A stretch of 64,000 bases of DNA, taken from contig JBKQWF010000171.1 in NCBI GenBank assembly GCA_052139695.1, positions 27,014 through 91,013 on the forward strand. The letters run 5' to 3'. This DNA is from PLGF01 sp052139695. GTDB lineage: Bacteria; Verrucomicrobiota; Verrucomicrobiia; Limisphaerales; Palsa-1400. Made by a program: the position numbers and the translations under genes. The notes beneath the pieces were generated by a model, which saw only the letters and a list, made by a program, of their open reading frames with translations, ran no database searches and was not told the DNA's origin. Shown here piece by piece: positions 8,192 to 15,464 of the stretch (within the stretch, counting starts at the first letter, position 1; each line of letters begins with the position of its first letter).

Positions 8192-9421
8192 TTAAAGTGA
8201 TTCCGCCAGGACCGGCGCGGCGGTCAATTCTCCCGGCGCGGGCCGGAGGAACCGCGCCAGCCAGATACAGGAAAGCACGCACGCCAGCGAAACGATGCCG
8301 GCGATCGGGTAATGGGTAATCTCCTGGTTTGGCCCCTGGCCAATAATGCCGCCCATCGCCCATGCCGCCACGCCGCAGGAGAATTGTTGCACCGAAGAAT
8401 TGACGCTCATAAAGCCACCGCGATAGCGTGATTCCACTGTGGCCGTCATCATCGCCATCGCCGGAACAAAACGCCCCGACATGCAAATCATGAGCAGCGT
8501 CGAAGTCGCCAGCGCGGCCAGCAACGGCACCCGCGGTAAGTTGGTTAAGGCGAGAACGGGCACGCAGGCGGAAAAAGACATCAGCGTAAAAACGCGGAGT
8601 TTTCCCGCGCGGTCCGCCCAACGGCCGATCCAGTTCATGCTGAAAAGCGTGCAAAGCCCGCCTGTCAAATAAATGAATGGCAACTGCTTCTCCGTTAGCC
8701 CCACGTTGTACACCATGTAAGTCGCCAGGGTGGGAAAAATGGTGAAGCCGGCGCAGGTAATCATCGCCATGAAAAGAAAGGCCATTTGGTGGTTCGGCTC
8801 CAGCAAAACCGCCATCATGCGCGTGGCGGGATGTTCGCCGGGTCCCTGTTGCAGATGACCGCGCAGGGCCGGCACAAAACGAAAGACCGCCGCCAGAATC
8901 GGCAGGCAAATTCCGGCAATGACGTAAAACGGGACATGCCAGCTAAAAGCGGAAGCCAGCACCAACCCGAGCGGCACTCCGAAAATCGAAGCGACGGAAA
9001 AAGCCGACATCACCATGCCCATGGCCGCGCCGCGCCGGAACTCTGGAATGACGTCTCCGACAACGGCCAGAATCACCGCGCCGGTCACTCCGCCAAAGGC
9101 GCCGGCAATCGCGCGCGCCGCCACCAGCAGCCGGTAACCCGGGGCCAGGGCGCATAAAAGGGTTCCGACAGCAAACCCCAAAAATAGCGTGAGCAACGCC
9201 GTTTTGCGGTCAAAGCGGTCCAGAAAAAACCCGGCGGCGATTCCGGAAATTCCGGCCGCGATCGCGTACGCCGCGACAATCATGTTAAACTGCGCTGGGG
9301 TGATATGCATGACCCGCATATACTGCGGCCCCAACGGCAGAATGATGAGGAAATCGAGGTTGGTGGTAAACTGAATCGCCGCCAACAGCAACAGGACCAA
9401 TTTTTCGTTCTGTATTTTCAC
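8192..9421 (-). CDS. MFS transporter, drug/metabolite efflux type
   Basis: About 409 residues with 12 predicted membrane helices. The loop between helices 2 and 3 carries the MFS motif A (F-F-L-D-R-F-D-R-K-T-A-L), and helix 4 onwards shows A-R-A-I-A-G-A-F-G-G-V-T-G-A, typical of the YdhP/DHA1-like group. Likely a proton-coupled efflux permease of the inner membrane; substrate unknown. Two GTG starts are possible, 9448 and 9421; 9421 is preferred because 9448 lies inside a 9-bp inverted repeat (9441-9474) and adds no conserved sequence. It converges on the metalloprotease gene with a 14-bp gap. Confidence 0.85.
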   Translation of the reverse strand: MKIQNEKLVLLLLAAIQFTTNLDFLIILPLGPQYMRVMHITPAQFNMIVAAYAIAAGISGIAAGFFLDRFDRKTALLTLFLGFAVGTLLCALAPGYRLLVAARAIAGAFGGVTGAVILAVVGDVIPEFRRGAAMGMVMSAFSVASIFGVPLGLVLASAFSWHVPFYVIAGICLPILAAVFRFVPALRGHLQQGPGEHPATRMMAVLLEPNHQMAFLFMAMITCAGFTIFPTLATYMVYNVGLTEKQLPFIYLTGGLCTLFSMNWIGRWADRAGKLRVFTLMSFSACVPVLALTNLPRVPLLAALATSTLLMICMSGRFVPAMAMMTATVESRYRGGFMSVNSSVQQFSCGVAAWAMGGIIGQGPNQEITHYPIAGIVSLACVLSCIWLARFLRPAPGELTAAPVLAESL

Positions 9422-9440
9422 TGCGCAAAATTTAGCTCGA

Positions 9441-9474
9441 ACCCCCACAATGCATGCAACCTCAGTGTGGGGGT
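9441..9474. promoter_or_regulatory. 9-bp inverted repeat at the 5' end of the MFS gene
   Basis: ACCCCCACA (9441-9449) and TGTGGGGGT (9466-9474) are exact reverse complements separated by 16 bp, directly upstream of the MFS start at 9421. Spacing and position fit a repressor operator or an mRNA leader hairpin. No dedicated regulator gene is next door. Confidence 0.45.
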
Positions 9475-9570
9475 GTTATGCGATGACGTTTTCGGGAAAC
9501 AACGTCCGAGACTGCAAAATGTAGCACGTAATCCCCGCGGCGCGAATAATAAAGTGTCGCTCGCCGTAAT

Positions 9571-9684
9571 GCGTCAGTCACGGACGGTAGGGACGCCTCG
9601 CCGAGGCGTCCGGGGGTTTTCTTGCCGGAGAGCGGTCGCCTCGGCGAGGCGACCCTACCCTTCTTAGGCCCGCCGTCACTGACG
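9571..9684. repeat. Long imperfect inverted repeat with GCCTCG/CGAGGC core
   Basis: The left arm begins GCGTCAGT at 9571 and ends in ACGCCTCGCCGAGGCGT near 9611; the right arm begins at about 9636 with CGCCTCGGCGAGGCGACC and ends ACTGACGC at 9684. The arms are imperfect reverse complements of about 45 bases and each contains its own small palindrome. A third partial copy lies at 9813-9865 and a short one at 31624-31645. No gene can be supported in 9475-9974. Confidence 0.75.
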
Positions 9685-9730
9685 CGTTACCGCCGCCGAG
9701 GCGGGCGGTGCGGGATCAATTTTTCTTCCC

Positions 9731-9759
9731 TCTCTCTCCCCGCACGCGGGGGAGAGAGA
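9731..9759. terminator. Strong hairpin TCTCTCTCCCC / GGGGGAGAGAGA
   Basis: An 11-bp stem (9731-9741 with 9748-9759) around a GCACGC loop. The flank is A-rich on the right and, read on the minus strand, leads into a T-rich stretch (CTCTCTCCCC...GAAGAAAAA). It could end minus-strand transcripts, but no minus-strand gene lies upstream within reach, so it may be another intergenic repeat. Confidence 0.4.
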
Positions 9760-9812
9760 AAAAAGCCCAACGGACCGGGCATCACAAGTATAGAGGAGGC
9801 GCATATAAGATT

Positions 9813-9865
9813 CTTCGTCGCCTCGGCGAGGCGACCCTTCCTTTTCCAGGCCCGTCGTCACTGAG
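9813..9865. repeat. Second copy of the GCCTCGGCGAGGC element
   Basis: CGTCGCCTCGGCGAGGCGAC at 9816-9835 followed by C-rich spacer and AGGCCCGTCGTCACTGA matches the right arm of the 9571-9684 element in order and spacing. It is a dispersed intergenic repeat, not a gene. Confidence 0.7.
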
Positions 9866-9950
9866 GGTGCGTGTGAGGATTCTTGCACCCGAAAAGCGAG
9901 AGCAAGGGCATCGCGGCGGGGCGCGGCGGCCCCCGCCCGGGGGGTAATTG

Positions 9951-9990
9951 CGGCTCAATTTGGTTCAATTTAGCTCAATTGGGTTCGGGT
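9951..9990. repeat. 10-bp tandem repeat NNGYTCAATT
   Basis: Four consecutive 10-bp units: CGGCTCAATT, TGGTTCAATT, TAGCTCAATT and a decayed GGGTTCGGGT. The unit equals about one helical turn. It overlaps the stop codon of the gene remnant at 9975-10130. Confidence 0.75.
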
Positions 9991-10130
9991 TTGGGTGGAA
10001 GCAGGCTTCCGGGGCGGCGGCGGGGCCGTACTCGGGAGAGGTCCTGGGCCAGCTCGCCGTTTTGGGGGCGCAGGTTGAGGTGCTGACGGATGGCCAGCGG
10101 GAGGCGGGCGATTTTGCCGTTGCGAGTCAT
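9975..10130 (-). pseudogene. Remnant of a M-T-R-N-G-K-I-A-R-L-P family protein
   Basis: The ATG at 10130 opens 51 codons starting M-T-R-N-G-K-I-A-R-L-P-L-A-I-R-Q-H-L-N-L-R-P-Q-N-G-E-L. From memory, Verrucomicrobiota genomes carry many small proteins beginning this way, normally continuing with a W-L-N-x-L-P-E-V and an I-N-E-Q-N-L segment. Here the sequence leaves the family after about 35 residues into an Arg/Pro-rich tail, and the frame ends in the 10-bp tandem repeat. Read as a frameshifted or truncated copy; the family's role is unknown to me. Confidence 0.5.
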
Positions 10131-10299
10131 CGCGGTCTTGGAGAGCGTGGCATTGTTTTCATGCGGGGCAATGATAACAGGAATGCGTCAAGATTAAAAT
10201 CCTACGGAAGGTTTTTGAAGAGGTTTTACGTGTGGCCCAGGAACGGCGATTTGATAGAAAACCGAGAGAACGGAGCGGGAATTAAAAAAGGCCGAAATT

Positions 10300-10323
10300 G
10301 GGGCTGAGCGGCAGCTCAGCCCC
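10300..10323. repeat. Palindromic element GGGGCTGAGC-loop-GCTCAGCCCC
   Basis: A perfect 10-bp stem (10300-10309 with 10314-10323) with a GGCA loop, followed by ACC. A near-identical hairpin stands at 60688-60710 and a related perfect palindrome, also followed by CACC, at 35738-35759. All three are intergenic, so this looks like a REP-like family. Confidence 0.75.
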
Positions 10324-10437
10324 ACCCTCTGTTGCCCGCACCGCACTGCCTTAAACCACTGCCAATCTCAAAATGTAAAAATGTTTAGATTTGATAAACA
10401 TTAACCGATAATATCCTGTTGTGGCGCAATCCGGATG

Positions 10438-10785
10438 CTGAAGTATTGTGGACCCCATGACAGCGAGTTGAAGTTTTCAATGGCTTTTGCCAGGCCGAAC
10501 GCGCGGGCCTGCTCGCCGAGGGTGAGGCCCGCCGCATCATCCGGCGCTTGGAGCATGAGATCCCTGGCTGGCTATTGGCCACACGTAGAATTCGATTGGA
10601 CCGACGCTGTCCGCACCGCTGGGGAGCTGAGAGCCGAACACGCACCGCGGTTGAAGGTCCGCTCCATGGATCTTTTTCACGTCGCGATTGCGATCGAAGT
10701 GGGAGCAAACGCGTTGCTGTCTTTTGATGCCGATCGGATTGCGCTTGCCGATGCAGCAGGGATTGACGTGTTGAATTTAATTTAG
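10438..10785 (+). pseudogene. Frameshifted VapC-type PIN-domain toxin gene
   Basis: The last 65 codons read cleanly as a PIN-domain C-terminus: V-E-F-D-W-T-D-A-V-R-T-A, R-S-M-D-L-F-H-V-A-I-A-I-E, F-D-A-D-R-I-A-L-A-D-A-A-G. Just upstream the family sequence is split over frames: S-E-L-K-F-S-M-A-F in one frame, then A-E-R-A-G-L-L-A-E-G-E-A-R-R in another. The first 40 or so residues, with the first catalytic Asp, are absent. At least two frameshifts plus 5' loss mean it is dead. No antitoxin gene adjoins it. Confidence 0.65.
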
Positions 10786-10786
10786 A

Positions 10787-10814
10787 TGCCGCAGGTGGAA
10801 TGCCGCAGGTGGAA
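10787..10814. repeat. 14-bp perfect tandem duplication
   Basis: TGCCGCAGGTGGAA occurs twice back to back (10787-10800 and 10801-10814), directly after the stop of the PIN remnant. Probably a replication-slippage product. Confidence 0.8.
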
Positions 10815-10879
10815 CTTGCATTTGCTCCGCAATGAGGGAGAACGAAGCAGGCAAAAGAAATCAAGAACCCAGGATTTGC

Positions 10880-11098
10880 ATGACCGCAGACGCACAGACC
10901 GAAAACAGGATCAAGGCCGAGCAGACTTCCAGCGGGGAAACCGTCCTGGGCTTCGCTGTGCTCGGCTGCCTGGTCGCGGGAGCGGTTGGCATATTAAAGG
11001 CATTGGGCATGGAGAGCGGCTTTGATGTGCTGCTCTGTTTGCTGGGTTCAGTGGCCGCGTTCGGAACCGTATTTTACCTCTATCTGGGCAAGCGCTAG
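10880..11098 (+). CDS. Small two-TM membrane protein, unknown
   Basis: A 72-residue protein from the ATG at 10880: a polar start M-T-A-D-A-Q-T-E-N-R-I-K, then two hydrophobic helices (V-L-G-F-A-V-L-G-C-L-V-A-G-A-V-G and V-L-L-C-L-L-G-S-V-A-A-F-G-T-V) and a short basic end L-G-K-R. An in-frame ATG at 10832 would add 16 polar residues and is less likely. Nothing ties it to a known family. It stands alone between the PIN remnant and the convergent ECF sigma gene. Confidence 0.5.
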   Translation: MTADAQTENRIKAEQTSSGETVLGFAVLGCLVAGAVGILKALGMESGFDVLLCLLGSVAAFGTVFYLYLGKR

Positions 11099-11135
11099 TG
11101 CCGGCTGACTCAGGCCGAGAGATCAGGCTCGCGGC

Positions 11136-11699
11136 TTACGGAACGCTTCGAACCTTGCACTCCTCATATAACCAGGCCCGCGCGTAGGCCCACCACCGCT
11201 TGACCGTTGGCTCCGAGACGCCGAGGACGGCGGCCGCTTCCTCCACGGTTAACCCCGCAAAAAAACGCAATTTGACCAACTCCGCCTTGGGCGCATCCAC
11301 CGCGGCGAATTTTTCGAGCGCGTCGTTGACCGCCAGAAGCTCATCATCCCGCGCCGGCGCGGCGATTTCAATTTCGTCAATGTCCACCCGCTGCTGGCCG
11401 CCGCCGTGGCGCTGGGCCGCTTTGCGCCGCGCGCGCTCGATCAGAATGCGGCGCATCGCCTCCGCCGCCGCGCCAAAAAAATGGGCGCGGTCATTAAACC
11501 GCGGAGAGTCGCCGCCCACCAATCTCAGCCACGCTTCATGCACCAGCGCGGTCGGCTGCAAGGTCTGTCCCGGCGCTTCGCGGGCCATTTTGGAAGCGGC
11601 CAGTTTGCGCAGTTCCTCATAGAGCAGCGGAAGCAATTCGTCGGCGCTTTTGGCCTCGCCCCTGTCCATGGCCAAGAGAATTTGCGTGACTTCGTTCAT
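11136..11699 (-). CDS. ECF sigma factor of the kinase-linked type
   Basis: A 187-residue ECF sigma factor of the Sigma70_ECF group found with Ser/Thr kinases in Planctomycetes and Verrucomicrobiota. Region 2: E-L-L-P-L-L-Y-E-E-L-R-K-L-A-A and L-Q-P-T-A-L-V-H-E-A-W-L-R-L, then F-F-G-A-A-A-E-A-M-R-R-I-L-I-E-R-A-R. Region 4: L-R-F-F-A-G-L-T-V-E-E-A-A-A-V-L-G-V-S-E-P-T-V-K-R-W-W. Its ATG overlaps the kinase stop (11696-11699), so it is translated in step with the kinase. No anti-sigma gene is present; the kinase probably controls it, by analogy with known kinase-ECF pairs. Confidence 0.93.
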   Translation of the reverse strand: MNEVTQILLAMDRGEAKSADELLPLLYEELRKLAASKMAREAPGQTLQPTALVHEAWLRLVGGDSPRFNDRAHFFGAAAEAMRRILIERARRKAAQRHGGGQQRVDIDEIEIAAPARDDELLAVNDALEKFAAVDAPKAELVKLRFFAGLTVEEAAAVLGVSEPTVKRWWAYARAWLYEECKVRSVP

Positions 11700-13834
11700 T
11701 GGACAAGGACGCCACGCGCTTCGCGGGCCAACAGCCCGGTGGTCATTTGCTCATTCCAATCCCCGCCGCCCAGCGACAATTGTTTTTCGTCGGGAATCGG
11801 CGCGTCATCGGCCCTGCCCAGCTTGCGGCGGGCCATGCCGAGGACCAGCCGCGCCTGCGCCGCCATGTTGCTGTTCGTCAGGAAATCGACCGCCTGTTCC
11901 AGCCGCCCGGCGGCGAGGGCAGACTTTCCCTGGCGATACTCCGCCAGCCCTTTGACGAATTCGGAGGCCGGCCGAGGCGGGGTGGCCGCGGTATTGTCAA
12001 CCATTTTAATGGCGCGTTGCACGACCTCATCCGACGCCGGCAGGATGAGGCAATCCAAAGCCATGCGCTCGGCGGCGGCCGGGTTGGTCGTGGAACCGAA
12101 CTGGTCCAAGGCTTTGTGCCGCCACAGTTCGAATTCATTGGTGCGCCCGGTCCGTGCCAGCAACGGCAGCAGGCAATGAAAGCCCATATCGTTGGTCGGC
12201 TGGATGGTGGCGCATTTGACGTAGTTGGGAATGGCTTTGTCCAACTTTTGCCAGCGCGCGTGATACATCCCCAGGGCGTAGTAGATGGCCGCGCTCTGTG
12301 GGATGGGCGGAACCTCCGTCATCAATTCCTCGGCCTGGGCAATTTTGTCCTCGCTCATGAGCACCCCGGCCCGCCACAGTTTCTGGGCAATTTCGGCGCC
12401 GGCCAGTTGCTTGCGTTCGAGCTCGAGCCCGGCTTCCGCCTGTTTGCGCAAGCCCGCCTCCTCGTGTTCGGCCTGGAGGGCGCGGCGCAGCGCCGCCTTT
12501 TCTTTGACATATAAATTGAGCGATACGGCCAGACCAAGGGCCAGGGCCGCCACAATCCCGGACACCGCCGCAAACGCCATGCGGTTTCGCCGGACCAGTT
12601 TTTGGAAACGGTAGAAACTGCTGGGCGGGCGCGCCTCCACCGGCTCATGGTTGAGGAACCGTTGCAAGTCCGCCGCCAGCGCGTTGGCGGTATCAAAACG
12701 GCGCGTGCGATCTTTCTCCAGCGCCTTCATCACGATCCAATCCAAGTCGCCCTGCAGGAAATGCACCAGGCGTGGCGCTTCCACCCGGCGGCGTTTGGCC
12801 GTTGTGGTCAAGTCCGCTTCGACCATTGAACTCAAGCGCGTCGAGGGCGAAAGCGGTTCTTTTTCACGAATCGTCCGCCGCATCTCCTCCAAGCCGGACT
12901 TGATGAGTTCCTGCGAGTCAAACGGCGTCTTGCCGGTGAACAACTCGTAAAGCAGCACCCCAAGGCTGTAAATGTCCGTGCGCGTATCGATGTCCAGCTC
13001 GCTCATCTCCGCCTGTTCCGGGCTGATGTAAGCGGGCGTGCCGATGAATTCGTAAAGCTGGGTGTAAATGGTCTGGTCGGTCAAGCGGCCTTCCGTCGCC
13101 TTGGCGATTCCGAAATCAATCACTTTGGGCACGGGCACGCCGTCGTGCAGAGTGACCAGTATATTGGAAGGCTTCAGGTCACGATGGATAATGCCCTTTT
13201 GATGGGCGTGTTGCACGGCGTGGCAAACCTGGATGAACAATTGGATGCGCTCCCCGGTGTCCAGGTTGTTCTGGTCGCAGTAATCCGTGATCTTGATTCC
13301 ACGCACCAGTTCCATGACAAAGTAGGGCCGGCCGGTCGCCGTGGTGCCGGCGTCCAAAACCCGGGCAATGTTGGGATGGTCCATCATGGCCAGGGCCTGG
13401 CGTTCGGCCTCGAATCGCGCGATCACCGTGCGGGTGTCCATTCCCAGCTTGATGACTTTCAGCGCCACCCGCCGCCGCACGGGTTCGGCTTGTTCGGCAA
13501 CATACACCGCCCCGCACCCGCCTTCGCCCAGTTTCTCGCGGATCTTATAGCGCCCGATGACGTCGCCCGGATTCTCGGCCGGCGGAACGGCCACGACCAT
13601 CGTGCCCGATTGTCCAACTGCCGCAGGCGGCGCTTCCAGAAATCCGTCCGATTGACTGTAGGCCCCAAGCAACTTCGCCACCCGCTCCCGCAAGGCCGCG
13701 TCCTGTCCGCAGGCTTTGTCAAGATAGGCGGCGCGTTCCTCCGGCGGCAGGGCCAGGGCGGCATCGAAGAGCGACTCTTCGGAACTGGGCGTTGCGCCTT
13801 CTGGGTCGCTTTTCATGGGGCCGAGCGTAGTCAT
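11696..13834 (-). CDS. Membrane-anchored Ser/Thr protein kinase with TPR-like C-terminus
   Basis: A 712-residue Hanks-type kinase. Glycine loop G-E-G-G-C-G at about 103-108, Lys126 in V-A-L-K-V, catalytic H-R-D-L-K-P-S-N at 217-224, D-F-G at 240-242, S-P-E-Q in the activation segment at 271-274. One membrane helix lies near 419-441, followed by a coiled segment and TPR-like helices to the end, presumably outside the membrane. The start has GAGG seven bases upstream. It is the middle gene of a three-gene operon: membrane-anchored TPR protein, 23 bp, kinase, then a 4-bp overlap with the sigma factor. Likely senses via the C-terminal half and phosphorylates the sigma factor or an associated target; that part is inferred. 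Confidence 0.93.
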   Translation of the reverse strand: MTTLGPMKSDPEGATPSSEESLFDAALALPPEERAAYLDKACGQDAALRERVAKLLGAYSQSDGFLEAPPAAVGQSGTMVVAVPPAENPGDVIGRYKIREKLGEGGCGAVYVAEQAEPVRRRVALKVIKLGMDTRTVIARFEAERQALAMMDHPNIARVLDAGTTATGRPYFVMELVRGIKITDYCDQNNLDTGERIQLFIQVCHAVQHAHQKGIIHRDLKPSNILVTLHDGVPVPKVIDFGIAKATEGRLTDQTIYTQLYEFIGTPAYISPEQAEMSELDIDTRTDIYSLGVLLYELFTGKTPFDSQELIKSGLEEMRRTIREKEPLSPSTRLSSMVEADLTTTAKRRRVEAPRLVHFLQGDLDWIVMKALEKDRTRRFDTANALAADLQRFLNHEPVEARPPSSFYRFQKLVRRNRMAFAAVSGIVAALALGLAVSLNLYVKEKAALRRALQAEHEEAGLRKQAEAGLELERKQLAGAEIAQKLWRAGVLMSEDKIAQAEELMTEVPPIPQSAAIYYALGMYHARWQKLDKAIPNYVKCATIQPTNDMGFHCLLPLLARTGRTNEFELWRHKALDQFGSTTNPAAAERMALDCLILPASDEVVQRAIKMVDNTAATPPRPASEFVKGLAEYRQGKSALAAGRLEQAVDFLTNSNMAAQARLVLGMARRKLGRADDAPIPDEKQLSLGGGDWNEQMTTGLLAREARGVLVQ

Positions 13835-13857
13835 TTCAGACCTCGGTGCAAAACAAA

Positions 13858-14664
13858 TTACTGCTGCGCCGTCGCGGGCGGCGCGAGCAAGCCTTGGAGA
13901 GATTGATTACCCGGATAAAGCGCCAACCCGCGTTGCCAAATCTGTTGGGCGGCGTCCGGCTGGCCGGCCTTCTGGTACTGCTTGCCCAGCCATTCGTAGG
14001 TCTGCGCGAACTGCGGCTGGGGCGTCCCCCGCTCCTGCTGCTGGATCAGCGTGTTAAACTCCTGGATCACTTCAGCGCCCTTGTTCAGATTGTCGGGCCA
14101 GTACGACATCGCGACCGCCTTGGTGTAGCGCGCGTCCCAATTCGACGGATCGAGGTTCAGCGCGGTTTCAAAATCCGCGTCCGCGTTCATCGCCCAAATG
14201 GCCTGCGAGCGCACGTCCGCGGTTGTGGCGCACATCCTCAAATAGGCTTCACCGAGCGCGGTCGGATACAAGGCGTTCTTCGGATCGCCGGCCATGAGGC
14301 GCTCCAATTCGGCGGCCGCGTCCGGAAGGCGGCCAGAGTCCTGAAGCCGCTTCAACGCCTCCTGTCTCTGGGCGTAGGTGGAATGCGGCGACACCATTTC
14401 GTCAATGGCCGAAGCGAACGCGATGGCCTCCAGGCTCGCCGGCGCCAGGGTGGAGGGGGGGTGGTTGGAACCGGCCGTTGCCGGGCGCGATGGGCGTTGC
14501 GCGGGTTGGTGCGGTTGCGATTTCGGCGCCTCCGCAAGGGCCGTCGTTTCAACCTCCGCGGGCGCGATCGGCGGCGCGGCGGGTTTGGGGGATTCTGCCA
14601 TGAAATGGATTGCCAGGCCGCTCACCGCCGCCAGGCCCGCGAGGATTAAAATAGTTCGTTTCAT
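13858..14664 (-). CDS. Membrane-anchored/exported TPR-like protein
   Basis: A 268-residue protein from the ATG at 14664, which has GAAAGG upstream. An N-terminal helix (T-I-L-I-L-A-G-L-A-A-V-S-G-L-A) serves as anchor or signal; then a Pro/Ala-rich linker of ~60 residues and, from about residue 100, TPR-like helices: A-A-A-E-L-E-R-L-M-A-G-D-P, P-T-A-L-G-E-A-Y-L-R, F-A-Q-T-Y-E-W-L-G-K-Q-Y-Q-K-A-G-Q-P-D. It lies 23 bp before the kinase gene on the same strand and probably supplies the periplasmic partner of the kinase; no precedent known to me ties this protein to a ligand. Confidence 0.7.
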   Translation of the reverse strand: MKRTILILAGLAAVSGLAIHFMAESPKPAAPPIAPAEVETTALAEAPKSQPHQPAQRPSRPATAGSNHPPSTLAPASLEAIAFASAIDEMVSPHSTYAQRQEALKRLQDSGRLPDAAAELERLMAGDPKNALYPTALGEAYLRMCATTADVRSQAIWAMNADADFETALNLDPSNWDARYTKAVAMSYWPDNLNKGAEVIQEFNTLIQQQERGTPQPQFAQTYEWLGKQYQKAGQPDAAQQIWQRGLALYPGNQSLQGLLAPPATAQQ

Positions 14665-14772
14665 AATTACCTTTCTATCCAACAGTGCGAAATTCCGGCG
14701 CGGAAGAGATCGTTACCGGCCTTTTGGGTGGCTTACATGCCTCCCATCGTCCGTGAAAAGAGCGAGTTGAAA

Positions 14773-14840
14773 CCACAGATGAACATCGATCGGCACAGAT
14801 CGGAAAGAGTTGCCGCGGCAACCGTGTTCCCAGAGAAATC
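14773..14840. repeat. Dispersed CCACAGAT element, copy 1
   Basis: Sixty-eight bases from CCACAGAT to CAGAGAAATC match the reverse complement of 42821-42888 at about 60 of 68 positions without a gap. The element includes CGGCACAGATCGGAAAGAGT unchanged in both. It is noncoding. Region 14683-15338 is a chain of such repeats and shows no credible gene. Confidence 0.8.
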
Positions 14841-14900
14841 TTCGCGCGCGCGCGGAGATCACGGAGCAAAGAAAACGCATGGAGAGGAATTTAAAAGCGT

Positions 14901-15075
14901 GACAGGATGAACAGGATTTACAGGATAAGATCTTGGGGAGGTTTGCTTTGCGCGATAGGTCTGGCTCTGGCGTTTATCTTCCAATCGCTGGGCGCCGAGT
15001 TCCGCAGGAGGCCTGATTTTCTCGGTCAATGGCTTTCTTCCCTCTCCGAATCCTGTTCATCCTGTTCATCCTGTC
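14901..15075. repeat. Inverted GACAGGATGAACAGGA repeats
   Basis: 14901-14925 (GACAGGATGAACAGGATTTA...) and the reverse complement of 15051-15075 agree at 23 of 25 positions, about 125 bp apart. A further copy (ACAGGATTTACAGGATAAAATC in reverse) is at 31522-31545. A frame of 142 codons across this region is made of repeats and was not called. Confidence 0.75.
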
Positions 15076-15153
15076 CAGACATGAAGCCTTGGTGCATCCC
15101 AACCCGTCTGTCCCGGTCGGCCAAGCCATGTCCATGCAGTAAGGCAGGGGAAT

Positions 15154-15297
15154 TTCAACGCAATGGCGCAGCGGCGCAAAGCCGCGAAGAAGAAATTGGC
15201 ACGGCCAATCCGGGTCACCAAACGGTGAGCGTTGGTCTGGGATCCGTTCTTGCCTTTTTCCTTTGCGTCTCGGCGGCTTTGCGGCTTTGCGTTCAAT
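15154..15297. repeat. Inverted repeat with GCGCAAAGCCGC arms
   Basis: TTCAACGCAATGGCGCAGCG...AAAGCCGCGAAG (15154-15189) and CTTTGCGTCTCGGCGG...TTTGCGTTCAA (15261-15297) are imperfect reverse complements. Arms of this kind (CGCAAAG blocks) are common intergenic inverted repeats in environmental bacteria. Confidence 0.65.
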
Positions 15298-15350
15298 TTC
15301 TATTGCCTGGTTACATGGAAGGCAGGCGCAATTGATAGATGCGCGCTAAT

Positions 15351-15391
15351 GCCTTTGGCGAGACGCCAAAGGCTGCGGTCGAGACGACCGC
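15351..15391. repeat. Twin hairpin with two CG-AGA-CG apices
   Basis: First hairpin 15351-15373: GCCTTTGGCG, loop AGA, CGCCAAAGGC, perfect 10-bp stem. Second hairpin 15375-15391: GCGGTCG, loop AGA, CGACCGC, perfect 7-bp stem. One base separates them. It precedes purN, and because of it the upstream ATG at 15339 is an unlikely start. Confidence 0.8.
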
Positions 15392-15464
15392 GATCCCCCG
15401 AGAAGTGACCAAGGAGTTCCATAAGTCATTGCTAAATGGCGCGCCTTACTCCAGAAATAAGGAG

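Noticed and set aside
14907..15335. 142-codon plus-strand frame
   Set aside because: Built from ACAGGATGAACAGGAT and CGCAAAG inverted repeats; no domain-like sequence.
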